NCBI GenBank assembly: GCA_001541255.1
Contig: LNQR01000070.1
Location: 1 to 64,000, forward strand
Length of the DNA stretch: 64,000 nt
Reading direction: 5' to 3'
Origin: Candidatus Magnetominusculus xianensis
Lineage (GTDB): Bacteria; Nitrospirota; Thermodesulfovibrionia; Thermodesulfovibrionales; Magnetobacteriaceae
Every line of letters begins with the position of its first letter. Within the stretch, counting starts at the first letter, position 1. The position numbers were made by a program, and so were the translations under genes. The notes below the pieces were generated by a model. That model was given only the letters and a program-made list of their open reading frames with translations, did not search any database and had not been told where the DNA came from. Below are positions 37,738 to 46,554 of the stretch, piece after piece.

Positions 37738-39657
37738 ATGGCTAAAGATGACAGCAGGGGGTTGCACAGGGGTTACATACAGTCCCATTATTACTGGGTG
37801 CTGCCGATTGTGTTTTGGGCGCTTATTGCGATGGCTTCGCTGAAGTGGCATCTGTATTTGCTGGAGGAACAGGCGTTTAATATGGCGCTGGAGTCTGGCA
37901 GGTCGATGTTTAAAATGATTGAGACCACGCGTCTCTGGAATGCAACTCACGGCGGCGTCTATGTCCCTGTTACAGAATCGTCTCAGCCCAATCCTTATCT
38001 CGACATCCCGGACAGAGACATCACCACTGTCGACGGTAGAAAACTTACCATGATTAACCCCTCATATATGACACGCCAGATATCGGAAATAGCCAGAAGC
38101 GTAAACAGTGTGGAGTTTCATATGACGAGCCTTAAACCCATAAGGCCAGAAAATGCGCCAAATGCCTGGGAGGAGTTTGCCCTTAAGCAGTTCGAGACCA
38201 AAGGTTCGGCTGAGGAAATCAAGCCAGCGGGGACAGGCGATGTGTTTGTCTATATGGCACCGTTGAAAGTGAAAAAGACCTGCCTGAAGTGCCATGCCAA
38301 ACAGGGATACAAAGAGGGCGATATCAGAGGCGGTATCTCAGTAGCCGTCCCAGTGTTTTCAATTGCCAAATACACCAATGATCAGAGGAAAAATTTCATC
38401 ATCCTGCACGTTTTTATCTTCATCTCCATGTCATCGATGATGCTGTTTTTCACAAAGCGCCTGAGGCGCCAGTGGCTGGCCCTGAAAGATGCCAAAGACA
38501 CGCAGGAGGCCGTAGTAGAGGCGCGCACCTTCGAGCTTAAAGAAACAAATGCGCGTCTGCTAGAAGAGATAAATGAACGTAAGACAGCAGAGGAGGTAAT
38601 CACTGAGTCAGAGACGAAGTTCCGCTCCCTGATTCAATCTGTCATGGACGGGATTATCTCCACAGACTCTCAGGGCATTATTGTCGCTTTTAACAGCGGG
38701 GCAGAGTCATTGTTCGGATATGCTGCCGATGAGGTAATAAATAAACCTATTTCGATACTTATACCAGAACGCCTTGCCGGGGCATATGCAAGGGCGTTTA
38801 AAACATTTCAACTGCTTGGCGAGTCCTACATGGCCGGTAAACGGGTCGAGTTCGAGGGCGTCAGAAAGGATGGTACTGAGTTCTCCTTCGATATCTCACT
38901 ATCTTCATGGAAGACAAAGGCTGGGACTTTTTATACCGGTATCGCCAGAGACATCACCGCCCGCAAGAAAATGGCAGACCAGATTAATGCCTCACTCAGA
39001 GAAAAGGTAGTCCTGATCAGGGAGATTCACCACAGGGTAAAAAACAACATGCAAATCATAATAAGCCTTCTTAATATCCAGTCTGGGCTTATAAAAAACC
39101 CTGCTGATGCAGAGATATTTAATGAGACTAAAAATCGTATCCTTGCTATGTCCCTTGTCCACGAGAGGCTGCACCAGTCTGAAACCCTGGCAGATATAGA
39201 TTTTGCCGACTATGTGGGAAAGCTTGCTGTTGGGCTTTTTCGCTCCTACGGCGTGAATCCCTCACGTGTAAGACTTACAATAGATATCCCACCCCTTACA
39301 ATCGGCGTGGACATGGCAGTATCGTGTGGTCTTGTGTTAAACGAACTGCTGTCAAATTCCCTGAAGTATGCCTTTAAAGACGGCAGAAGCGGTGAGATTG
39401 GCATAGTCGTCTCCTGCCATGACGACCAGTATGATATTGAGATATGGGACGATGGTGCGGGATTACCGGAATCTGTTAACCTCAGAGACAACGAGACGCT
39501 TGGTCATCAGCTTGTGGTCTCCATAGTGGAAAACCAGCTGCGCGGCACTGTGAACTTAGACAGGGAAAAAGGTACAAGGTTTAAAATTAATTTCTCAGAG
39601 GTTAAGCAAAAGCAAAGACTGCCGGGTGTTAGAGAAGATTCTTCCGACGACGTATAA
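37738..39657 (+). CDS. Sensor histidine kinase with periplasmic CXXCH haem motif and PAS domain
   Basis: A 639-residue membrane kinase. Order: membrane segment near 20-38, periplasmic DUF3365/Tll0287-like domain with CLKCH at 182-186 and GGISVAVPV, second membrane segment near 222-240, short coiled coil, PAS domain about 285-400, HisKA_2 dimerisation with the phospho-acceptor region EIHHRVKNN near 428-436, and a HATPase domain (NELLSNSLKYAF, WDDGAGLP). CXXCH in this domain binds c-type haem in studied relatives, so it likely senses redox state or a gas. No response regulator is encoded beside it; the partner is elsewhere. Confidence 0.9.
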   Translation: MAKDDSRGLHRGYIQSHYYWVLPIVFWALIAMASLKWHLYLLEEQAFNMALESGRSMFKMIETTRLWNATHGGVYVPVTESSQPNPYLDIPDRDITTVDGRKLTMINPSYMTRQISEIARSVNSVEFHMTSLKPIRPENAPNAWEEFALKQFETKGSAEEIKPAGTGDVFVYMAPLKVKKTCLKCHAKQGYKEGDIRGGISVAVPVFSIAKYTNDQRKNFIILHVFIFISMSSMMLFFTKRLRRQWLALKDAKDTQEAVVEARTFELKETNARLLEEINERKTAEEVITESETKFRSLIQSVMDGIISTDSQGIIVAFNSGAESLFGYAADEVINKPISILIPERLAGAYARAFKTFQLLGESYMAGKRVEFEGVRKDGTEFSFDISLSSWKTKAGTFYTGIARDITARKKMADQINASLREKVVLIREIHHRVKNNMQIIISLLNIQSGLIKNPADAEIFNETKNRILAMSLVHERLHQSETLADIDFADYVGKLAVGLFRSYGVNPSRVRLTIDIPPLTIGVDMAVSCGLVLNELLSNSLKYAFKDGRSGEIGIVVSCHDDQYDIEIWDDGAGLPESVNLRDNETLGHQLVVSIVENQLRGTVNLDREKGTRFKINFSEVKQKQRLPGVREDSSDDV

Positions 39658-39717
39658 CCAGACACCATATTCAGACACTCACGGATAATTTATTAGTTTT
39701 TATCGAAAATTCTAAAA

Positions 39718-40221
39718 CTACTCGAAGATGTCCTTAACATTGACTTGCAGGCCTTCTATGATTTTAGACGTAACTGTACCATTCATGCCAGCCATTGAAT
39801 GTAACTTATAGTTGTTATTATCTATGGTTAATATATCGATGGTTTGTAATTCGGGAATTATTATCCAGTATTCGGGCACCTTATATTTTTCATAAATTGC
39901 CTTCTTAACTTCAATATCCATTTCATAACTACCAGTTGACACTATCTCACAAACCATATCGGGTACGCCTCTTATCCAGTCCTGAAAGATACTCATATTC
40001 TCTTTTTTAATGAATAATATGTCAGGTTGAAGTCTATTGAACCCTTCCTCGAATATTACGTCAAGTGGAGAAAAATAGACTTTACCTAAATCGTTCTTTT
40101 TGATATGCTGGCGAAGAATATCAAATAAATTTGCTGCTATATCCTGATGCTTCCCAAACGGACTTGGACCCATAACTTCCTCTCCATTGATGATTTCTGT
40201 TAAGTCTAAATCGATTTGCAT
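39718..40221 (-). CDS. Uma2-family (DUF820) putative endonuclease, second copy
   Basis: A 167-residue paralogue of the protein at 6877-7398, sharing DLDLTEIINGEEV, NRLQPDILFI, DWIRGVPDM, VPEYWIIIPEL and IEGLQVN. The two differ mainly in the last third. Upstream it has only a weak ribosome site. The gene is AT-rich relative to the kinase beside it. Function of the family is not established. Confidence 0.82.
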   Translation of the reverse strand: MQIDLDLTEIINGEEVMGPSPFGKHQDIAANLFDILRQHIKKNDLGKVYFSPLDVIFEEGFNRLQPDILFIKKENMSIFQDWIRGVPDMVCEIVSTGSYEMDIEVKKAIYEKYKVPEYWIIIPELQTIDILTIDNNNYKLHSMAGMNGTVTSKIIEGLQVNVKDIFE

Positions 40222-40256
40222 AATAGTATTATACCATTGTTACATAGTGTTGTCTA

Positions 40257-41717
40257 TTATTCAAACCTGAAGGCAAATATCCTTGACCTTATCAGCAGGA
40301 ATCTTATGCGGACAATCTTACCAGCAAGCGCAGATATATCCTCAGTTCCCTTCCACGTTACCGGCCTCCACAGGGAATTTCCCCTTAGTGTGTCACAGTC
40401 GTCAATGGAGAATCCTTTAAAGGGCTGAATCTCAAACTTTGGTTTTAGTTCGATTATCTCAACCCTTATCTCCCCGCCGGGGTACGAAAAGGAATTTAAC
40501 AACAGCCGCCCACCTTCAAATATGCACGGGTATGTGTAGAACTCCCCCCTGAGTGTGGCCTCAACCGCCATAAAGCCGTCTTCTCTGATAACCGCTGCGT
40601 GAATAGCCGGGCGCTCAGAGATGTATTCGTTGTGGCTTCTTCGTGAAAAAAACACGGGAAACGCCCATTTCCCCTCCCCATATGGGACAATGCCGCAGCC
40701 TGCGTATGTTGTCACCTTCTCGTATGATGAGTTTTCAGCAAGTATGGGCGCAGGTTTTGGCAGCGACCAGTGATGTGAGTCTCTGCTAACGGCAAGGTGC
40801 AGGGTTACGGTGTCTGTGTTTCTATGATAGAGGGCAGGCAGCATGATATGTGCAGAGTCCGCCCCGGGCCAGCGGTTATAGGCGTTTGTGTATATATCCA
40901 GCGAAGGCTCCCATGACGGCTCAGGTGTGAGTACCGGAGTTGGCGCAGGGAATTTCTTAAACGTCTTCGACTCAGTCCTTCCAACAACACGCCTGCCGCC
41001 AAAGCCTGCTGCGGTCTGCGGCGTCCATTGGCGCACGTACATGACATATTTAGTCTCGTCATAGAGGGCAACGCTCTGTGTGTCACTGGAGAATTTTCCT
41101 ACCGGTATTGACATGGCCTTCCAGTGAATGCCGTCAGGGGAGTCTGCCCCGTAGAGCCAGTTCATCAGTCCGGCGTCTTTTTTTGCCGGTCCAAGATAGA
41201 CCATCTTGTAGCGTGACTCAGGCGGCGCTGAAGGGTCAAAAAAGACTGTAGCGCCGTGGGCGCCGATGTCTCCGCCCTTAGACTTAGGGCCTGCCCCATA
41301 GACTATGTTGTTGCGGCGTGAGCCTTTGTATGTAATCAGCCCTAAATCCGGACGGTGCCAGTCCTTGAAATCTCGTGACTCTGCGTAACAGATTTTATCG
41401 TTTTCCTGCCCGTCTTTGTCAAAGTCGTATGTGACATACCAGAGGCGGTAGAGGCCGTCCTCATATCTCAGCGTACTGTATGCCCCGATAATCCCAAGCG
41501 GGTCATGTTCCACTATAGGACGGCTGAGAATCTCCGGCTGCCCAACAGTAAGAGAAACCCCGTAGGGGCTGAACCAGGGGCGTGTGCCGTATGTGTCCTG
41601 ATAGTATTTCCAAAACGGCATCCCGTATCCTGCCTCGACGAATTGCCAATCTATGAAGACATGCTTTCGGCCTTTGAGAAATTTTATAGGTATGCGCTGG
41701 ATTTCTGTGGTATTCAC
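40257..41717 (-). CDS. Glycoside-hydrolase-like beta-propeller protein
   Basis: A 486-residue protein without signal peptide. Repeated blade-like elements such as YRLWYVTYDFD, YKMVYLGPAK and YVMYVRQW resemble the five-bladed propellers of glycosidase families 32, 43 and 62 and the related uncharacterised proteins. Asp residues in blade starts could be catalytic, but I cannot assign the three acid residues of an active enzyme. The C-terminal 70 residues (a GDTLR-like block, then IRVRFLL-type strands) look like a carbohydrate-binding jelly roll as in these proteins. Cytoplasmic or exported by other means; substrate unknown. Confidence 0.6.
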   Translation of the reverse strand: MNTTEIQRIPIKFLKGRKHVFIDWQFVEAGYGMPFWKYYQDTYGTRPWFSPYGVSLTVGQPEILSRPIVEHDPLGIIGAYSTLRYEDGLYRLWYVTYDFDKDGQENDKICYAESRDFKDWHRPDLGLITYKGSRRNNIVYGAGPKSKGGDIGAHGATVFFDPSAPPESRYKMVYLGPAKKDAGLMNWLYGADSPDGIHWKAMSIPVGKFSSDTQSVALYDETKYVMYVRQWTPQTAAGFGGRRVVGRTESKTFKKFPAPTPVLTPEPSWEPSLDIYTNAYNRWPGADSAHIMLPALYHRNTDTVTLHLAVSRDSHHWSLPKPAPILAENSSYEKVTTYAGCGIVPYGEGKWAFPVFFSRRSHNEYISERPAIHAAVIREDGFMAVEATLRGEFYTYPCIFEGGRLLLNSFSYPGGEIRVEIIELKPKFEIQPFKGFSIDDCDTLRGNSLWRPVTWKGTEDISALAGKIVRIRFLLIRSRIFAFRFE

Positions 41718-41743
41718 AATGGTTTTTCCGGTAAAAATATCTG

Positions 41744-41771
41744 TTGATATAAGCAGTTCATATGGTATACT
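41744..41771 (+). promoter_or_regulatory. Candidate sigma-70 promoter before the pre-flagellin gene pair
   Basis: TTGATA (41744-41749) and TATACT (41766-41771) with a 16-base spacer and a TGG extended -10, 60 bases before the start at 41831. Confidence 0.5.
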
Positions 41772-41830
41772 ATATAATAAAACTGTGAGCTTTTAAAAGT
41801 GCCCTAAAGTGTCATGAGGAGTTCCTAAAG

Positions 41831-42394
41831 ATGAGCCAGAGAGACTATGAATCGAACTTAGAGACGGCTGTATCGTATCTTAAGTTACAAAATGGGATAG
41901 ATGCCAGACTGTCGGTAAAAAAGGCGCTCTCACAGGTGCCCGAAGAGGAAAAGACAGAGGACAACAAGTCCTATCTGAAGATACTGGCATTGTGTGCCAG
42001 GTTTGCTATCGAAGAGGCTGACATCTCGCGGGCAGGCTATTATATCAGACTGGGGCTTAAACTAAAGAGATTCCACGTGGATTTACTCTTTCTTGACATC
42101 ATGCTCTCAAAGGTAACCCATCGCTATGGAGATATGCTGACAACAATCCTGAGCTACCTGATAGCGATAGACCTTCCGGACAGAGAATTGTATGAGTATG
42201 ATTTTTTAAATTCAGAGGCGCTGAAAGAGGTCTACGACGTGTATCTGCCCCTTGCCTACTCAAACACGCAAAACCATGCACCAATAATGGAGATTATTCG
42301 GGACACCGCCGAAAGATTAAAAAAGATAACAACCGGCGTATATGTCGATAAGGCATACGATATTATGCGCGCCATAGACCTGAAGTCCAACTAA
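41831..42394 (+). CDS. Helical protein of unknown function, coupled to the next gene
   Basis: A 187-residue soluble, almost wholly helical protein. Segments such as ALCARFAIEEADISRAGYYI and LPLAYSNTQNHAPIMEII hint at TPR-like helical pairs, but no clear repeat consensus is met. GAGGAG precedes the ATG. The stop TAA shares its last base with the next ATG, so the two proteins are probably made together and may interact. Not recognised. Confidence 0.7.
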   Translation: MSQRDYESNLETAVSYLKLQNGIDARLSVKKALSQVPEEEKTEDNKSYLKILALCARFAIEEADISRAGYYIRLGLKLKRFHVDLLFLDIMLSKVTHRYGDMLTTILSYLIAIDLPDRELYEYDFLNSEALKEVYDVYLPLAYSNTQNHAPIMEIIRDTAERLKKITTGVYVDKAYDIMRAIDLKSN

Positions 42395-43593
42395 TGGCAA
42401 AAGTACTTATCCCCGTAGGAGAGAACGAACTAAAAGGGACAAACGGCAGGCTTCTCTACATGGCACGTGCGATGGCAATGAAGGGGATAGTAGTCGATGT
42501 GCTTACCTACAGCCGCTCGGTATACGATTTCTCTGTTGAACTGAACAAGGGGATTACGGCAGTCAGGAATAATCTTATTTCCCCTAATCCAATACATATT
42601 GACCATATAGCCTCGCTTGTAAACACATTTATCAAGCTCACATATGATATGTACATCCCCGGTACTGACATTAAACTCTACAAGGTGACGGCCTTTGATG
42701 ATTTCAGGGGTCATGTGGCCACATTTACATATCCCGGGATGGACATTACCTCATATGATGCTGTTATGCTGCCGATTCCTTCAACTGAGGTGCCGCCCCT
42801 TGCGGACTGCGACATATTCTACTCCACCATGTGTTTTTACGCGAAGGAACAGGGCGTCCCTGTCGTTGGCATCCAGATGTTTCCGGCCATTCAGACGCCG
42901 CCAATCTTCCTGCGGGTGATTGATTACATCGTGATAAAATATGAATGGGAAAAGGAATATCTGAAGGAGTACGGTTTTGATTTATCAAAGGCATTCATTT
43001 TGGATTATGAGCAAGAGGCGTATTATATAGATACGATAGAGGACAAATACATGGACTCACTGCTCAATCCCAGCATAAATCTGCCGAAAGAGGAGCTTGT
43101 CATACTGCTTATAAACCATCCACGGCTCAGGTTTTGTGTCAAAGAGGCCCTTGAGGTAATAAACGAACTGACAATGCCGAAGACTGTATTCTTTATGAAG
43201 AGGAAATTTGTCATCAGGGAGCTTTCTGAGGACGATATAATAAACGATTTCTTTATGACTGATATAAAGAAGATAAAGGGCAGGTCATTTATCATGGAGC
43301 CGGACTCAAAGGGCGACCTGATAATGCTCTGTGATGTTCTCATTTCGCCGGCCTATCTGACTACGCTGGGGTTTGCCTCTGAGTACGGCAAGCTCTCAAT
43401 CGTGTATAATCCAGTATATGAAAAGAAGGATTTTCAGCGCGACGTAGCCTTTGTGAACAACAAGGAATCACTAAAGACAGCCCTCTCAGGCTGCTATAAG
43501 AATAAACAAGCAAAGATGTCTTTCCCTGACATAGTGAAAGGGATAATACGTGACCGGAAAAAAATATCTCAGGGAAGTGGCAACAGGAAGTAA
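42394..43593 (+). CDS. GT-B glycosyltransferase-like protein upstream of flagellins
   Basis: A 399-residue soluble protein. The N-terminal MAKVLIPVGENELKGTNGRLL and RAMAMKGIVVDVLTY resemble a Rossmann opening, and the C-terminal half has LIMLCDVLISPAYLTTLGFASEYGKLSIVY, the shape of the donor site end in GT-B enzymes (quoted here in two pieces: LIMLCDVLISPAY and TTLGFASEYGKLSIVY). The typical EX7E motif is absent, so activity is uncertain. Placement next to the flagellins suggests flagellin glycosylation or another flagellar task; this is inference. Confidence 0.55.
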   Translation: MAKVLIPVGENELKGTNGRLLYMARAMAMKGIVVDVLTYSRSVYDFSVELNKGITAVRNNLISPNPIHIDHIASLVNTFIKLTYDMYIPGTDIKLYKVTAFDDFRGHVATFTYPGMDITSYDAVMLPIPSTEVPPLADCDIFYSTMCFYAKEQGVPVVGIQMFPAIQTPPIFLRVIDYIVIKYEWEKEYLKEYGFDLSKAFILDYEQEAYYIDTIEDKYMDSLLNPSINLPKEELVILLINHPRLRFCVKEALEVINELTMPKTVFFMKRKFVIRELSEDDIINDFFMTDIKKIKGRSFIMEPDSKGDLIMLCDVLISPAYLTTLGFASEYGKLSIVYNPVYEKKDFQRDVAFVNNKESLKTALSGCYKNKQAKMSFPDIVKGIIRDRKKISQGSGNRK

Positions 43594-43610
43594 CAAAATA
43601 TGTAATTGAC

Positions 43611-43637
43611 TAAAGTTTTATTATATTTATCCGATAA
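43611..43637 (+). promoter_or_regulatory. Sigma-28 (FliA) promoter of the first flagellin gene
   Basis: TAAAGTTT (43611-43618), 11 bases, then TCCGATAA (43630-43637): one base off the sigma-28 consensus TAAAGTTT-N11-GCCGATAA. Transcription would start near 43645, giving a leader of about 150 bases before the flagellin GTG. FliA is encoded at 56408-57151. Confidence 0.88.
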
Positions 43638-43793
43638 AGTCTTTAGTATGATGGAAGTGATGATAGATGGAAAAAAGGCTCCCCGGCTGAATAAGGGGTT
43701 GAATATGAAGATTGACAAATCGGGAGTATTAGGGTTGGCTGCGATATTAGCGGCAAAGACAATTAGAAAAATAAAATATAACGGGAGGTATCC

Positions 43794-44804
43794 GTGGCTT
43801 TCGTAATTAACACAAATATTATGTCGATAAATGCGCAGAGAAATCTTATGATGACTCAACAGCCTTTGAGCCAGGCGATGCAGAGGTTGTCATCCGGCTT
43901 TAGAATCAACAGTGCAGCGGACGACGCGGCTGGCCTTGCCATTGCTACAAGAATGGATTCGCAGACAAGGGGTCTTAATGTAGCGATAAGAGATGCAAAC
44001 GATGGTTTGTCTATGGTGCAGACGGCTGAGGGTTCATTAGGGCAGATCACCAGCGACTTGCAGAGAATGAGAGAACTCTCTGTTCAGGCCATGAGCGGGC
44101 AGTATGGCGCAAGCGACATAGGGTCTATGCAGATGGAAATAAACGCCCTAGTTGAGGACATCGGACGAATCGCTGAACAGACGACATTCAACAACAAGCA
44201 GCTTCTTGCTGGCACATTTCAGTCGAGCCTTGCAGTAAGTTATAATGCCACAGACTCGCAGATACACATCAATCTTGCTTCTGCAAACACAGACTCATTA
44301 GGCGGTGAAATATTTACATCAACAGGCAAAAACGGTGAGTTCCTTTATTTGAGGGACCTGCACACGGCCTCATCAACCGGGGTTCAGGGCGTTGGAGACG
44401 GCACATGGGTAACTGGAGCAGGGGCGCCATATGCGTATAGCTATACATCAAGATCAGCTATTACATATAGCGGTCGGTCGTCGCTGCTGATTAATGACTC
44501 TACCACTGTTTCTGGCTTTGCTTCGCGTGCCTCAAACGCCATAGCGATAATAGACGGGGCGCTGGCAAAGGTTACAAGCGAGAGGGCAGGAATGGGTGCG
44601 AAGGCCAACCAGCTTAACGCCGTAATATTTAACCTGGCTAACGTAGTGGAGACTACGATGGCCGCTCGTTCAAGAATTATGGATGCTGACTTCGCGGCAG
44701 AAACAGCAAACATGACAAAGTCCATGATATTACAACAGTCTGGTATCTCAGTGCTGTCGCAGGCAAACACCACGCCTCAAAACGCGCTTGCACTGTTAAA
44801 ATAA
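43794..44804 (+). CDS. fliC: Flagellin, first copy
   Basis: A 336-residue flagellin, the main filament subunit, exported through the flagellar channel. The N-terminal D0/D1 part shows INTNIMSINAQRNL, RLSSGFRINSAADDAAGLAI and RDANDGLSMVQTAEGSL; the C-terminal D0 part shows RIMDADFAAETANMTKSMIL and ends in ALALLK. The GTG start follows GGGAGG. The central variable region is short, so the filament subunit is small. About three quarters of the residues match the second copy. A sigma-28 promoter stands upstream. Confidence 0.97.
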   Translation: MAFVINTNIMSINAQRNLMMTQQPLSQAMQRLSSGFRINSAADDAAGLAIATRMDSQTRGLNVAIRDANDGLSMVQTAEGSLGQITSDLQRMRELSVQAMSGQYGASDIGSMQMEINALVEDIGRIAEQTTFNNKQLLAGTFQSSLAVSYNATDSQIHINLASANTDSLGGEIFTSTGKNGEFLYLRDLHTASSTGVQGVGDGTWVTGAGAPYAYSYTSRSAITYSGRSSLLINDSTTVSGFASRASNAIAIIDGALAKVTSERAGMGAKANQLNAVIFNLANVVETTMAARSRIMDADFAAETANMTKSMILQQSGISVLSQANTTPQNALALLK

Positions 44805-44813
44805 AAGAAGCAT

Positions 44814-44840
44814 TAAAGTTTATCGTGTAACGTCCGATAA
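44814..44840 (+). promoter_or_regulatory. Sigma-28 (FliA) promoter of the second flagellin gene
   Basis: TAAAGTTT (44814-44821), 11 bases, TCCGATAA (44833-44840), the same boxes and spacing as the first flagellin promoter, with a different spacer. It lies just 10 bases after the first flagellin stop and predicts a leader of about 185 bases. Confidence 0.9.
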
Positions 44841-44869
44841 GTATATAAGGTTCGGATGGAGTAAATGAC

Positions 44870-44983
44870 CGGAGAGCCGGAGAGCCGGAGAGAAAGGGGT
44901 AAGCACCCCATGAAGGGGTGGTTTACCACAGCAGGAAGGTAGGCAGGAAGGTAGTAGGAGCAGGTAGTACGAGTGAAAAATAG
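44870..44983 (+). promoter_or_regulatory. Structured, repeat-rich leader of the second flagellin mRNA
   Basis: Three tandem GGAGAGCC-type units (about 44872-44890) are followed by a strong hairpin, GGTAAGCACCCC (44898-44909) pairing with GGGGTGGTTTACC (44915-44927), then repeats of GCAGGAAGGTAG. All lie in the predicted transcript before the flagellin ribosome site. Such a leader could alter stability or translation; there is no established riboswitch match. Confidence 0.55.
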
Positions 44984-45034
44984 CGGGAAGCTATTTTAGA
45001 CTAAAATGAGTAATATTACATGGAGGTAGAAGAC

Positions 45035-46045
45035 ATGGCAATGGTAATCAACACAAACATGCAGTCAATCAACGCGCAGAGGAATCTTATGCTGACACAG
45101 GGTCCTTTGCAGCAGGCTATGGAGAGGTTATCCTCAGGTCTGAGAATCAATTCAGCGGCAGACGATGCGGCAGGCTTGGCAATAGCGACAAGAATGACTT
45201 CTCAGACAAGGGGTCTGAATGTTGCTATAAGGAACGCTAACGATGGTTTGTCGATGGTGCAGACGGCTGAAGGCTCGTTGAGCCAGATGACATCTAATTT
45301 ACAGAGAATGAGAGAACTAACGGTGCAGGCTACCAGCGGGCAGTACGGCGCTAGCGATGTAGGGGCTATGCAGATGGAAGTAAACTCACTTGTTGAGGAC
45401 ATTGGTAGAATCTCCGTTCAGACATCGTTCAACAACAAGAATCTCCTTGACGGCACATTCACCGCTGGTCTTGCAGTCAGCTATAATGCCAGTAACTCGC
45501 AGATTACCGTTAGCATAGGTTCGATGAACACGGATCTCCTGGGCGGGAATATCTTTACAGCTACCGGCAAAGATGGAGCGCTCCTTTATCTAAAGGATAT
45601 CCACACGGCAACATCCGTCGGTGTGCAGGGCGTCGGAGACGGTGCATGGCAGTCTGGTGCAGGTGCGCCATACGCTTATAGCTATACTGCAAAAGCACAA
45701 ATTACATATACCGGACAGGCCTCACTACTGATAAATGACTCAACCACAACTACCGGTTATGCATCGAGGGCCTCGAATGCTATAGCAATTATAGACGGGG
45801 CATTGGCCACCGTTACAAGCGCAAGGTCTGCAATGGGTGCGAAGGCGAACGCGTTTAACGCCGCTGTTGTAAATCTTTCAAACGTAGTAGAGACGACGAC
45901 AGCTGCTAACTCAAGGATTATGGACGCCGACTTTGCGGCAGAGACAGCGAACCTGACAAGGTCTATGATATTACAGCAGTCAGGTATATCGGTATTGTCT
46001 CAGGCAAACACTCAACCACAAAATGTGCTTGCATTGCTGAAATAA
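45035..46045 (+). CDS. fliC: Flagellin, second copy
   Basis: A 336-residue flagellin. I choose ATG 45035 because GGAGGTAGAAGAC precedes it and the protein then begins MAMVINTNMQSINAQRNL like the first copy; a start at 45020 would place the ribosome site inside the coding region. The ends are nearly identical to copy one (RLSSGLRINSAADDAAGLAI; RIMDADFAAETANLTRSMIL; LALLK). Differences cluster in the middle. A perfect hairpin follows its stop. Confidence 0.97.
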   Translation: MAMVINTNMQSINAQRNLMLTQGPLQQAMERLSSGLRINSAADDAAGLAIATRMTSQTRGLNVAIRNANDGLSMVQTAEGSLSQMTSNLQRMRELTVQATSGQYGASDVGAMQMEVNSLVEDIGRISVQTSFNNKNLLDGTFTAGLAVSYNASNSQITVSIGSMNTDLLGGNIFTATGKDGALLYLKDIHTATSVGVQGVGDGAWQSGAGAPYAYSYTAKAQITYTGQASLLINDSTTTTGYASRASNAIAIIDGALATVTSARSAMGAKANAFNAAVVNLSNVVETTTAANSRIMDADFAAETANLTRSMILQQSGISVLSQANTQPQNVLALLK

Positions 46046-46062
46046 TTAAATAAGAGAATAAG

Positions 46063-46083
46063 GGGGAGGCTGTCTGCCTCCCC
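46063..46083 (+). terminator. Hairpin after the second flagellin gene
   Basis: GGGGAGGC, loop TGTCT, GCCTCCCC: a perfect 8-base GC-rich stem 17 bases after the stop. The following bases (ATATACTTGTTT) are only moderately T-rich, so it may be a partial terminator that lowers flaG-fliD-fliS expression relative to flagellin. Confidence 0.65.
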
Positions 46084-46148
46084 ATATACTTGTTTAAGAA
46101 AGATTGTCAGCAAGGGGCGTGTGAGTGTTTGAAAGGAGGAAATGAAAT

Positions 46149-46553
46149 ATGGATATGAATGCTGTGAGTACATACGCAGGCAATGTAGCGTTGGCATCAG
46201 TTGCTGGAAAGCAGCCTGACAATACTCAATATGACAACAACGGGGGTGCTCAGCCAGAGACAACAGCTCAAGCCAGCACCATGTCGCAGCAACAGTCTGT
46301 AGAGCCAAGGCAGGAGACTGCCGGTAACAAGGCTGATACAAAGAACGTGGAAACGCAATCGGCAGACGGAAAGGCTTTCTTTGCCATTGACGATGACAAA
46401 AACGTAGTAATAAAGGTTACCGACTCTGCCGGTAAGGTGGTTCGGCAGATACCTGCTGAAGATTATTTAAAGATGGTGAAGGTACTTGACGAAAATGCAA
46501 AGAGCCTTTTACAATCAAATATAGGGAATAACCTGTACCACAAGGAGGCTTGA
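46149..46553 (+). CDS. flaG: FlaG-family flagellar protein
   Basis: A 134-residue protein with a low-complexity Gln/Ala/Thr-rich first half and the conserved FlaG core at the end: FAIDDDKNVVIKVTDSAGKVVRQIP followed by EDYLKMVKVLDENAKSLL (quoted in part: VVIKVTDSAGKVVRQIP). FlaG proteins influence filament length. AAGGAGG precedes the ATG. It is followed by fliD after one base, the usual flaG-fliD-fliS order. Confidence 0.9.
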   Translation: MDMNAVSTYAGNVALASVAGKQPDNTQYDNNGGAQPETTAQASTMSQQQSVEPRQETAGNKADTKNVETQSADGKAFFAIDDDKNVVIKVTDSAGKVVRQIPAEDYLKMVKVLDENAKSLLQSNIGNNLYHKEA

Positions 46554-46554
46554 T

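Noticed and set aside
43606-43806. Small open frame of 66 residues just before the first flagellin
   Set aside because: Its start lies upstream of the sigma-28 promoter and its end overlaps the flagellin start. A shorter version from 43705 (after AGGGG) could be a leader peptide, but nothing supports it.
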